Shown: piece by piece, positions 8,192-16,689 of the stretch
Numbering within the stretch: position 1 is the stretch's first letter
Layout: each line of letters opens with the position of its first letter
NCBI GenBank assembly: GCA_032718475.1
Contig: JAUCBJ010005999.1
Location: forward strand, 1 to 20,670
Source of the DNA: Nemertoderma westbladi
Taxonomy: Eukaryota; Xenacoelomorpha; Nemertodermatida; Nemertodermatidae
Reading direction: 5' to 3'
DNA length: 20,670 bases
The notes under the pieces: generated by a model
What the model saw: only the letters and a program-made list of their open reading frames with translations
Databases searched by the model: none
Told to the model about the DNA's origin: nothing
Made by a program: the position numbers and the translations under genes

Positions 8192-10190
8192 CTGTCTTTA
8201 GACTGGGTAGTTCTTGTCAAGAGTTGAGCCGTTCAAAAACACGATGTGGTTATGTATGTACAGTATGTGTGTATAACCATCCAATATCTCAAAAACTCAA
8301 GCAGGTACGCAACAAATTTTAAAGCAACTATTTATCAATTAGTATCTAGTTGTTGAATAAAAAGGTTGGGAACGATTCGATGTGCGATATTCGAAATATT
8401 AGCATATTATCAACATTATGGAACGCGAAATTAAATACCCACAGCTTCACTTTGACAGCTGAACAACATATTACTAATTATTATCAATTGGAGTTACGTA
8501 TATTAATTATATCGTTAATTATTATTGTTCTATCTCTATTCAGTTAGTGTAATGTCAAGCAGTACATTATTTATATATCGTATGTATCTATAGGGCCTAT
8601 TATCATCGTTATAATACTGTCATCAACTCAGGCTAAGCTCTATTATAATATAAAGGCTTATAGGTTTTGCATATATCTGGCACATTTACAACAGCTGTCA
8701 ATTGAACTAACAAAACGAGAAAACTGAACCAGGGTGCCAACCGGGTACCAACGGCTGTTGGGAATATAGACATAATGGAAGATTTTACAAACTTTCATAT
8801 GAGGCTTGTACATGTACATTGTAAAATGTAACAATTTTGTATCAAGGTTCTTGCCTAACAATTTGCAAAAAACCCCCCGAAGGGCACATATGTATAATCG
8901 ACAAATGTGCTCTACTAATTCGATCTAATAGCTCCCTAATAAATCAATAGGACGAAAGGCGCGATTACCAGTCGCGCGGACGCAATGTGCATTTACAATA
9001 ATTCTGAGAAGCGAAAAATACGCAACTTAATAATTAAGCCAAAAGAGAGAGAGTGTGGTAACAAATAATGGTTGAATAGTACCGCTATTATAGCAGGAAG
9101 AATTCACGGACTACGGACACACACACGCAAGAAAACCCGATCTGTTGTCCAAGTAAAAGTAAAAGCGTTTAAATATAAATCTGAGCCGATGTCATAGTGC
9201 AGTTATAAACTGTTAAAATGTAACTCAAGTCACACTCATACAGGAGAGACAAGTAGTGATAAGTCGAGGTCAAGTGGTCATATGAAAGCAGTCAACTGGT
9301 AGAAAGGTTCAAGCACTTACCGAGTTCCCGGCCCTTAGCGTCAACGAGAATCCTTCCCGTCTAAATCCCATAATAAGGATCCTAGTCCCCAGACATGCTC
9401 TGGAATAAAATTGTGTCTATTTAATATTAAATAATAAAATTTACGGGAATAAATTTAAATTCATATCCTCTCATGAATTTGATAAATTGTCATTTTATGC
9501 AATTTACAACATTCCCAAAATTCCCTTAATTAATAGATCATGGGAGCGGAGATTCACCCTATTAAGTGTATTAGTGTGCGAGAATCTCCAATATATAGTC
9601 AATAGCCTGATAAAATTCATAAAATCATGTATAAAGGGGAATATTGACAATTAAAGAATTACTATTAAATAGCATCCCAGATCTGTATGCATGAGAATTA
9701 CCCTAATTCTACTGCTAGCTTTCCATAATGTCACCATAGCAACAACCACTCTAGAATTAGAAGCGAGTTAAAAGAACAATAGAAAGCTTGCCCCATTGAA
9801 TAGCATACGGAATAAATAGCACACTGCTAGTCTCCAGGGATACATAATAATAACGCGGCATTCTGGAAGGCACTTGACTAACGGACAAATGGCCCGAATG
9901 TGTACAATTTGTGACAGTTGTGTGGAATTTGTGCGTTTATAGGTGAATGTTACTACTAAAGTGTGTTTACAGTAGCGAGTCGCAGTTGTGAAAGTTGCCC
10001 TACCTCTGTAGCAAGAACCTGAAGTAATTCTAAGCCCTTGGGACGGACAGTGGAGTGACTCGTGCTGGTTATTGTTGTCGTTGTGTAGCTACTACGTTGG
10101 CGAAAGACACAGCGGTGACAGTACAATAGCGCTGAGGAGCTTGCGCTGTCCGGGGGCATTGAGGGGGAGGCAGCAACGACCACTAGCCTA
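8192..10190. other. About 2 kb without a firm gene
   Basis: Frames at 8350-8547 (+), 8658-8861 (-) and 9956-10183 (-) show no domain. A 6-bp perfect stem GCGCGA/TCGCGC with a 7-base loop lies at 8959-8977, and a short CA run near 9119-9128. Composition shifts towards higher GC from about 9950, ahead of the virus-like genes. Confidence 0.55.
9321..9360 (-). CDS. Possible 40-nt exon (very weak)
   Basis: On the - strand a TTTAG acceptor (AG at 9361-9362) is followed by 40 bases reading TGRILVDAKGRELG and then a good donor GTAAGTG (from 9320). There is an in-frame TAG directly before the exon. The peptide resembles the N-terminal strand of ribosomal protein uL13/RPL13A (a VDGKGHLLG-like segment), but 13 residues are too few to decide. 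The acceptor has a poor pyrimidine tract and no companion exon was found. Chance is the main alternative. Confidence 0.15.
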
Positions 10191-10212
10191 AATTATAAGT
10201 AATTATAATATC
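10191..10212 (+). promoter_or_regulatory. Possible AT-rich promoter element
   Basis: AATTATAAGTAATTATAATA lies 22-42 bases before the ATG at 10233 in otherwise GC-richer surroundings. It offers TATA-like sequence and an ATAAG motif of the type used as late start sites by some large insect DNA viruses. This is a motif match only. Confidence 0.2.
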
Positions 10213-10232
10213 GACAAACGCATATAGCAGCT

Positions 10233-10823
10233 ATGACTGAGTTGATAGAAGATGATCTTGGTATCAGGGAGCGATATACCCTACCATTGCAAGCGTTTGT
10301 TGATAGTTTAATATGCGGCGACACTAGTCCACCCACTATGGAGGACAATGGCCGTTATATCGAACCGCCAATGTCAAAGGAACAGCTCACGCGTGAATTG
10401 GACTATAGAAAATTCACCGCTCGCTATACGCATCGTAATGGTACGTATATAGACTTCTTAACTACTGGCCATCCTATCGATTTACACGATATGGACGATA
10501 TAGACACCGAAAGGGAAATGATCCTATTTAAATATCATACCCAGCGGAGTCGGAATGATAAACTGAGAATCGAACACGAAAATTCTATTCGAAACCAACT
10601 CGAAAGAGAAGACGTTGAAGAACCGGATAAACGCAGCGACTTCAACGAATATCTGGAATTCTTGAGAGAAACATATCTCAATATAGCCAGTCAACAAAAT
10701 CTCGAAACTCGATATCCTCAAGGTATACATCATGACCCTATGATAGAACTGAAACGACTCTATTTCACTATGATGTATCTTACCGCCGATCGACCGCTAC
10801 TTGTTGTAACGGATAGCTTCTAA
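10233..10823 (+). CDS. Unrecognised 196-residue protein, virus-like gene 1
   Basis: I do not recognise this protein. The frame is intact from ATG (10233) to TAA (10821-10823), long for this AT-rich window, with varied codon use and GC content well above its flanks. It is hydrophilic, has no signal peptide or membrane span, and has few cysteines. Residues about 95-135 (from MILFKYHTQRSRNDKLRIEH) are highly charged and could form a helix or coiled coil. The C-terminal part, MIELKRLYFTMMYLTADRP, is more hydrophobic. The next gene starts 22 bases after the stop on the same strand. Such spacing, without introns, suggests a compact viral or virus-like transposon genome now integrated, but no replication, packaging or capsid hallmark is seen. 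A lineage-specific host gene is the alternative. Confidence 0.5.
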   Translation: MTELIEDDLGIRERYTLPLQAFVDSLICGDTSPPTMEDNGRYIEPPMSKEQLTRELDYRKFTARYTHRNGTYIDFLTTGHPIDLHDMDDIDTEREMILFKYHTQRSRNDKLRIEHENSIRNQLEREDVEEPDKRSDFNEYLEFLRETYLNIASQQNLETRYPQGIHHDPMIELKRLYFTMMYLTADRPLLVVTDSF

Positions 10824-10845
10824 CAGATGGAGGAATATTGTAAAA

Positions 10846-11867
10846 ATGGAGGAAGATCACCCTCCGCGGAGATGTTGCGCTAAACACAGTTTTACTCGCT
10901 ATACTTGCAGGAGTTTCGAGCGAAACTTGTTCGACGTATCACCTACGCTCGCTCAAAGCAAACGATCCTTAAATAAACCGATGATCAGAGTTCCGGAATA
11001 CTCGGTCAGACCTCCTCATTCCCTGGTGAGACCTCAGACTCTTGATCCTAATAGTATGACGGATCCTCCTGAACTGTACTCATTATTCAAAGATCTAGTG
11101 TTACCCGAAGAATTAGTCGGTGGCACTCCGGTTGTGGGCTCCCTAGATATTCGCCCATCCTACCTAGCCGGATTGGGACGCGGACATTTAATATCGCCGT
11201 TCAACCCGTATAATCGTCCCGGTTTAACCCCGATACAACCTGTCACCGAGGTGGAGGAGAGAGTTGAATGAAACGCGTTAGACACTATTCGACAAAAGAT
11301 CGGAAAAGGAACCTATAATTGTTTAGAGAAACGTAAATTGCAGCAGCAAGTCCAAGCGGTAAACGAATTAGCTTTATCTCAGTTCGATCGGGAAATCCAG
11401 AATCTCTAAGAAGATATCGAACTTGGACGACCCTACTCTCTGCAAGAGTTTTGGACGAATGCTTCCAAAGATAAGCGGATGAAAATCAGCTCGAGGAGAA
11501 GCTTATCGATTCCGATAGAGCCCGAGAACGCGAGTTGGAAAGAACCATCAAACCGAGGAAATTTCTCACTACACACGGTCCACCTACTGCTCTCGTGCAA
11601 ATGACCCGTCAGGGACCAGTAAGAGCTGCTGTCTTAAAACGCGCTCTCAAGGTTGTTCGACCTCGTTCCACTGAGGTTGATACCGATCAACCGGGTACCT
11701 CGACCGGCGGATACACCGACCGTAACCCTAAACCTTCTGATGCAATTGTATTGCACCCCTCACCCAGGAGTTATAGCCCTCCTAGTAAAGTGGCTCGCCC
11801 CAAAGAGAAAAGGACTCTTGCTAGCCTCAAAAAACTGCGTAAATGCCGTTCGCGTAAGAAGGACTAA
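10846..11867 (+). pseudogene. Unrecognised broken gene with basic tail, virus-like gene 2
   Basis: From ATG 10846 (context AAAAATGG) the frame is open to a TGA at 11269-11271. The same frame continues beyond it as plausible, polar, helix-rich coding sequence to a second stop, TAA at 11407-11409, and on to about 11475. From 11475 the frame offset by one base is open and glutamate/arginine-rich, running to a TAA at 11865-11867. The simplest reading is one former gene of about 340 codons with two nonsense changes and one frameshift. The N-terminal part is proline-rich, the middle looks coiled-coil (LEKRKLQQQV; QLEEKLIDSD), and the C-terminus is strongly basic (KKLRKCRSRKKD), which would suit nucleic-acid binding. 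No family is recognised. Three separate small genes is the less likely alternative. Confidence 0.5.
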
Positions 11868-11943
11868 CTGTTTAGAGTATTTTTATATTTTAGAAACTGT
11901 GATTTTTATATTTTATAGAATTAAATCCCATTTTCTGGGAGCG

Positions 11944-12090
11944 GTGTAAAAGCTTTTGCGGATATAACCAGTCATTTTCTCCGCAATATACCGTGTAGGT
12001 GTTTTAGCGGACATAACAAGCCATTTCCTCCGCAATGCGCAGTATAGGTGCTTTAGCGGACATAACAAGCCATTTTTACCGCAATGCGCT
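11944..12090 (+). repeat. 49-bp tandem repeat, three units, each with an inverted repeat
   Basis: Units start at 11944, 11993 and 12042, exactly 49 bases apart. Each contains GCGGA (at 11958, 12007 and 12056), a conserved ATAACAAGCCATTT-like spacer (ATAACCAGTCATTT in unit 1), and TCCGC or ACCGC, so each could form a short stem with a loop of about 17 bases. The repeat lies about 80 bases after the broken gene 2. It may be a regulatory or replication-linked iteron array of the same element, or a minisatellite. Confidence 0.85.
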
Positions 12091-13138
12091 TAATACTCTA
12101 AAAGACTGGAACTCAGATGACGAAATCTGTCAGCTGATTTACTGTAAATGTGGAACATCTCTTTGTTCAGCTCGCTCAGCTCAGCCAATCAGAGCGATTT
12201 TCATTTTATCTTGTACAGAGGCCTACGGAAAACCGCGCAATGCATTACGGTCTTTGTTTACCTTTCTGAGCGAGAGAACTGCTTGGAAATTCTTCTGTAC
12301 TTCTGTGTTGGAAGTTTCAGACTTTGACCTAAACATCAGAAACATCAGATGGTTTTGATTACAAGAATGTAAAACTATTAACGCAACGCAATTCAACTAC
12401 GCAGCACACCGCATCACACCGCAAGTCAACATTGCTGCACATGGAACACAGCATCAGTAACACATACTGACTGTTCACCGCATTATTTTACTTCTGTTAT
12501 TAATTATTGTTAATTGGTGTATATTGCTGATATATTTGGAGAATACCGATGAATAATCATAAAACCCCCAATCTTCTTGATTGCTGAAGGTTAGAGGAAC
12601 AGGTTTACCGGTAGCAACTGCGACTTACATTATAGTGGTTTTTGTGTGAATTAAATGCTATTTCATGATCCCTACATGTGTCAGTTGCGATCCTCCTTAT
12701 ATATGATCAAATTCAGTGACGGTCGGCAGATCAGTGCGCAGTAGTGTGAAGTAGTGTGAAGTCGTGTGAAGTAGTGTGAAGGTTAATAAAGCATCTCCTA
12801 AAGAATGCGCTTTTTACGAAACTCAGTAGCCATCCAGTTGTGATTAGTATAAGTCATAACTCTGTTTTTATACTTAAAGCGCCACGTCCTAAAGGAACTG
12901 TTAATATTTCCCCGAAAGTAAATATATTTGTCAGAGATTATATAGTAACGATCAATCGAATAATACAGTAGGTCTACATTGCAATAACTATCAAGGAATC
13001 CGAATCCAGTCTCCCTTAACTGTGGGGGAATGATCGCGCACAGTCTGGCTTCGGCTGATGTAACTTCAGTACATTAAATAATTGATATAGGCTAAAGTCG
13101 ATTTATAAACAAGAGGACAACTAAAATTGGCAGGTTAA
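12091..13138. other. About 1 kb without a firm gene
   Basis: The frame at 12035-12358 overlaps the tandem repeat and has no domain. A perfect CCAATCAG box lies at 12185-12192, followed by a mixed GC-richer stretch to about 12320 that could be an old promoter or a repeat end. Otherwise nothing is recognised. Confidence 0.5.
12741..12780 (+). repeat. 10-bp tandem repeat, four units
   Basis: GTAGTGTGAA is repeated four times, with one substitution in the third unit (GTCGTGTGAA). A small minisatellite. Confidence 0.9.
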
Positions 13139-13690
13139 ACTGCTAAAGGTCTAAAAGCGCGAACATGCGGTAAGGAAGTCGATACCGAAGGCCTACATGG
13201 CCTGTCCTGCCAGAGGAGCTTGGGGCGGATTCCGCGCCACACGGCGCTAAATGACATCATAAAGCGCGCACTCTCCAGCTGTGGTGTTCCGTCCATCCTG
13301 GAGCCGCCAGGCCTCTGTCGAACGGACGGTAAACGCCCAGACGGCATGACCCTCATCCCTTGGTCGAGCGGTAAGTCCCTGACGTGGGACGCGACGGTTG
13401 GAGACCCTCTAGCGCCCAGCCATCTCGCTACCAGTCTATCCGCAGGAGGTCGTGTTGCCAAGGAGCAAGAAGAGACCAAATCCAGAAAGTACGAAGAACT
13501 AGTAGACCGAGGATACCTCTTCGCACCAGTAGCCTTCAAAACCCTTGGCCGGCCAGGACCAGCAACAACCTCATTCCTGAAAGAGGTCGGCAGGGAGATT
13601 CGACAAGCAACACAGGAACCCCGGTCTCATCGATTCCTGCTGCAAAGACTCCTGATAGGCAGTGCACTTCTTACTGGTCCGCAATGCCTA
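13139..13690 (+). pseudogene. Restriction-like endonuclease domain of an RLE-type non-LTR retrotransposon
   Basis: The frame is open from a TAA at 13136-13138. It reads TCGKEVDTEGLHGLSC, then RHTALNDIIKRAL, EPPGLCRTDGKRPDGMTL, LTWDATVGD and YLFAPVAFKTLG. This is the order known for the C-terminal endonuclease of R2-like elements: a zinc knuckle ending in H-x3-C, an RH-x3-N motif, RPD, then the catalytic D a dozen or so residues later. The first knuckle cysteine (usually C-x-C-G here) seems lost (RTCG). Homology fades after FLLQRLL (about 13655), where a frameshift is likely, although the frame stays open to 13858. The reverse transcriptase upstream is absent. The usual role is cleaving the target site. 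It belongs to a different retrotransposon class from elements A-C. Confidence 0.8.
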
Positions 13691-13757
13691 ATCTCTAAAA
13701 TCACATATGGATTATTCTCCATAGGAATCCATTACATACGGCACATACGCGTATGTA

Positions 13758-13790
13758 CATACGGATACGGCAAATGCATACGGATACGGC
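13758..13790 (+). repeat. CATACGGATACGGC pair
   Basis: Two exact 14-base copies 19 bases apart (13758 and 13777), preceded by related CATACG motifs and the palindrome CATACGCGTATG (13744-13755). It lies at the 3' side of the endonuclease fragment and could be part of that element's 3' end. Confidence 0.75.
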
Positions 13791-13948
13791 GAAAAGATAT
13801 ACCCAGAAAAGTTATACCCATGTACCATTGGTTGGCTTTGGCTATGTGTTTGATGTAGGCCATCATGTTATGATAATCAAATGGACTGATGGAGGGAATT
13901 TCAAAAGGGCACTTTCTATATACTAATGTTGGAACGCTTACGCCCGGT

Positions 13949-13979
13949 GTGGGAGAATCCTCACGAAGGATCCTCCCAC
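13949..13979 (+). repeat. 13-bp arm hairpin
   Basis: GTGGGAGAATCCT (13949-13961) and AGGATCCTCCCAC (13967-13979) are inverted copies with one mismatch around a 5-base loop CACGA. In RNA it would be a strong stem-loop. There is no T-run directly behind it and no gene to which a function can be tied. Confidence 0.8.
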
Positions 13980-14029
13980 GTTGAGTTGTTTTTAGGTTTA
14001 CATAAGAACCGCATATCCAACAAGAAAGT

Positions 14030-14396
14030 GTTCTAGAACTTAATAAAAAGAAATAATAGAAATGTTCTAGTTCACATTACACAAACATTAAAACGTAATG
14101 GCTAGTAAACTAAATATAATTTGAAAGTGTTAAAAAATAAAAAATGTACACTTTTAGAAAAGTTCTAGAACAAAAAATATATTATTCTAGAACATAATTA
14201 GAAAAATATGAAATACTCTAGAACACTTTACACAAACAGTGTAAAATAATGGCTAGTACTGGTAATTACTACACATTTGTTGTAAAAAAAAAGAACTTGC
14301 TCAATTTTTACCGCGGCAATGCGGCAAATTAATATTGTGGCAAAAATGCGGGTTCTAAAAAAAAATATAATCTAGAACAAATATTTTTTCTAGAAC
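14030..14396. promoter_or_regulatory. Cluster of seven TTCTAGAA-type palindromes (heat-shock-element-like)
   Basis: GTTCTAGAAC or close variants occur at 14030, 14064 (GTTCTAGTTC), 14162, 14184, 14216, 14370 and 14387. TTC-nn-GAA is the core arrangement of heat shock elements. Two blocks of about 45 bases around 14064-14110 and 14215-14262, both containing TACACAAACA and AATGGCTAGTA, repeat at a distance of 151 bases. The cluster may therefore be a diverged repeat array rather than a promoter, and no start site is visible. Confidence 0.5.
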
Positions 14397-15039
14397 ATTT
14401 TTAATAATTTGACAAATTTTATAACAATTTATTTATTATGTCATATATTATTTAATTATTCAATTATCTATAATCTGGTCTCATGCCAAACCATCTACCG
14501 ATCTTTGTTTAACTTCTTCAGAACCGCCTAGTAGAAACATACCTTTTATTGAGTTGATTTAAATAATAATATTTCAACAAATTACTAGTAGTTTATTATA
14601 ACAATGATAATATTTATTTGTACTGTAACCATAGCATCAATAATATAATTCCAAAAAAATTTATAAAATAAAGTTGTAGTTGGTGTGGAAATACATAAGA
14701 AAGGGAAGTACTGTATATACTGTATTTGAAAAAATTGCTTTTTCAAAAAATAAAGCTAACTTGCAAAATCGCTAGCAAGCATGAAAATTTGTAGCTATAA
14801 ATATTTATATGTAATTAAACAACGTATTACACAACAAATAATTGCTAATAATAATAGTCAATTTTAAAAATGTGTTAGATCGAATTAAATTTTTCTATAA
14901 TATATTTTTTCTGACCTATCAATAGCTAACATGACAGAATATTTCTAAAATAATAAGCAGTAAAAACTAGCCATAGAAGCAAAAACTCGTTTGTGGGCAC
15001 ACATACTACAGTATAGTAGTACCGATAGAACACATTAAC

Positions 15040-15187
15040 CTATTGTTACGTTCACACACAAACTGAAGATTGGAAATTGAAGATCTTTGCGAAAACAAAC
15101 AAAATTGTAAATTGAATAGCTTTTCGATTTTATCCATCTCTGCGTCATTTGCCGGCGTCATATTGAACAAACTATGAATCAGAGCAT
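15040..15187 (-). CDS. Possible 148-nt exon of an unknown gene
   Basis: On the - strand TATATTTTTCAG (AG at 15188-15189) precedes an open frame reading ALIHSLFNMTPANDAEMDKI and on to EKLFNLQFCLFSQ. It contains codons with GC-rich third positions (ACG CCG) unusual for the surrounding AT-rich DNA. The best donor is AATAG|GTTAAT (GT at 15038-15039), which is weak. The peptide is not recognised. It could be an orphan exon, an old transposon piece or chance. Confidence 0.25.
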
Positions 15188-15432
15188 CTGAAAAATATAT
15201 AATCTTTCTTGATGTGGACTTTATCTTTACAAATCTACCAAATATTATTTGTAATTTTAATAAACCGACCAAACAGTCATATAGAGTAATAATTATTTAA
15301 ATTATATTTATACTATAAGAAGGCGAAACTCACTCTAGGACTATCTCATATCATACATATATACAGTATATTATAGTGTATACACGGGCTTTACCCATCA
15401 AATATATGAGATGATATTGTTTTATCTATTAA

Positions 15433-15452
15433 AGGGGGTATACTAATTTTGG
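15433..15452 (+). repeat. Terminal inverted repeat, left
   Basis: AGGGGGTATACTAATTTTGG; 18/20 match to the reverse complement of 16310-16329. Confidence 0.75.
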
Positions 15453-15730
15453 TCAAAATTACTTTTATTATTTTCAAAATTAATTTTATCTAAAGCAGAA
15501 TTTAATGAGAATTTCATTTCTGAAAACGGCTTGGCGAGATCTAATCTACTTCTCTCTAGTTATGGCTGATTTTATATCTGTCTGTCGGTCTGTCTAATCA
15601 AACGTTTATAAAGCAATATCAGTTTGTCCGTCAAATTCTAAGAAAGCACCCCATCCAGCTAACACTATTGTTTTATTCCTATTTACAGTAATTAAATTCC
15701 GTAATTGAATCTCCCAAGTCAATTTTACTA

Positions 15731-15800
15731 AGTCTGTCTGACAGTCTGTCCATCAGACAGACAGACAGGGAGACAGACAGACGGACAGATAGACAGACAC
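15731..15800 (+). repeat. GTCT/AGAC microsatellite, two inverted arms
   Basis: GTCTGTCTGACAGTCTGTC is followed by a longer run of AGAC units, so the two halves can pair with each other. It lies inside the MITE candidate and is similar in type to the tract at 4995-5030. Confidence 0.85.
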
Positions 15801-16309
15801 TTTATTATTTCTCGATTTTGGGATTTTCTAATTTTTTTGAAATGCTACTCCTCCGCCATTTCCCAATGGATTTTGATTCTGTTTTTTTTGTTCTGCTCAT
15901 AAACTCAATAAGAATGTAATTCCTTGACAGAATTTAGAAATTCGACTTTGTTCTCATATTATAACCAAAATTGTAGTTATATGTATGAAAAAAGTCAATT
16001 TTCTAAATTTTGAATTACGAAAAATGCCCTAAATATTTAATTTTTCTGAAATTTGAAATTCTGACAAAACCTCATGAATGTTCTCAGCAAGTTTCAGCAA
16101 ATTCCACCAAAGATTGAATGAGGAGTAGTGTTTTAGACGACTAACCAATGAAAATTGACTTTTTTTTGCCATCAGCCAATCAGAAACGAGTATTTTGAGA
16201 TTTTGACTACAGAAATGGAAAGCCCATTTTATAACCTTTTGCTCCATATATAGTTTTGCTAGCATCAAGTTAAGTTTTTATAGTGAATAGGAAGCTTTTT
16301 CAAACCCTT

Positions 16310-16329
16310 CCAGAATTGGTATACCCCCT
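16310..16329 (-). repeat. Terminal inverted repeat, right
   Basis: Reads AGGGGGTATACCAATTCTGG on the - strand. It is directly followed by the C homopolymer. Confidence 0.75.
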
Positions 16330-16353
16330 CCCCCCCCCCCCCCCCCCCCCCCC
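16330..16353 (+). repeat. C24 homopolymer
   Basis: Twenty-four C in a row directly behind the MITE end, followed by seven A. The - strand, which is the coding strand of the potassium channel gene, carries G24 and could form G-quadruplexes. The exact length may be a sequencing estimate. Confidence 0.9.
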
Positions 16354-16689
16354 AAAAAAATCAATCGAAGAATCGTGGAGATACGACCAATATGCAACAT
16401 TACTAATGTTTATAAGAATTTAGTAAGAAAAGTTGAGTATATTTCAATGGCAATCATTACCAAGTTAGCTATATAACAGTGCACCAATCTGTTGATAGCT
16501 TCAACTGCGTATAGTGATCTCGTCGTAAAGAAATCAGGTCACTCATCACTCCAAATTTTCAAAAATTACTTTCCTATTATTGTCACTATCGGTCCGGTAT
16601 GTGAATAATATTGTCTTATTGCAATCGGCATTATTATTATTATAAATAAAATATCTAGATGTTATCCCAAATGTGTTTCATCATCAATA
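16354..16689 (-). other. Downstream flank or 3' UTR of the potassium channel gene
   Basis: Follows the stop codon on the - strand. No AATAAA is seen on that strand in this stretch; the nearest is at 15801-15806 inside the MITE candidate. The polyadenylation site is therefore unknown. Confidence 0.4.

Larger units (their letters stand above)
13791..15432. other. AT-rich region with hairpin and motif cluster, no firm gene
   Basis: Apart from the hairpin, the TTCTAGAA cluster and the weak exon candidate listed separately, no coding signature is seen. Composition is very AT-rich from about 14040 on. Confidence 0.55.
15433..16329. mobile_element. Non-autonomous DNA transposon (MITE-like) with 20-bp terminal inverted repeats
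   Basis: The left end AGGGGGTATACTAATTTTGG (15433-15452) and the inverted right end (16310-16329) agree at 18 of 20 positions. The 897-bp interior holds AGAC/GTCT repeats and an internal 16-bp perfect inverted repeat (15988-16003 and 16150-16165), with no transposase. The frame at 16029-16268 (-) has no domain. The TSD cannot be read because the right end runs into a C24 tract. Superfamily unknown; TA-inserting mariner-like elements are one option. Confidence 0.65.

Noticed and set aside
9956-10183. 75-codon - strand frame rich in Ser and Thr
   Set aside because: Low-complexity composition with no splice or domain support, in the likely upstream region of the 10233 gene.
11268-11318. ATGA stop-start overlap suggesting a third viral gene
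   Set aside because: The frame ends after 16 codons; the coherent coding pattern instead continues in the previous frame past the TGA.
12035-12358. 107-codon + strand frame
   Set aside because: Starts inside the 49-bp repeat, has no domain, and reads like chance.
13135-13539. Open frame of 134 codons on the - strand
   Set aside because: Antisense to the restriction-like endonuclease fragment, whose motifs clearly favour the + strand.
13384-13698. Second + strand frame of 104 codons inside the endonuclease fragment
   Set aside because: Overlaps the motif-bearing frame and has no family features; only its last residues may reflect the frameshift near 13660.
16029-16268. 79-codon - strand frame inside the MITE as a transposase remnant
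   Set aside because: No DDE/DDD-type motif or helix-turn-helix; AT-rich composition explains it.
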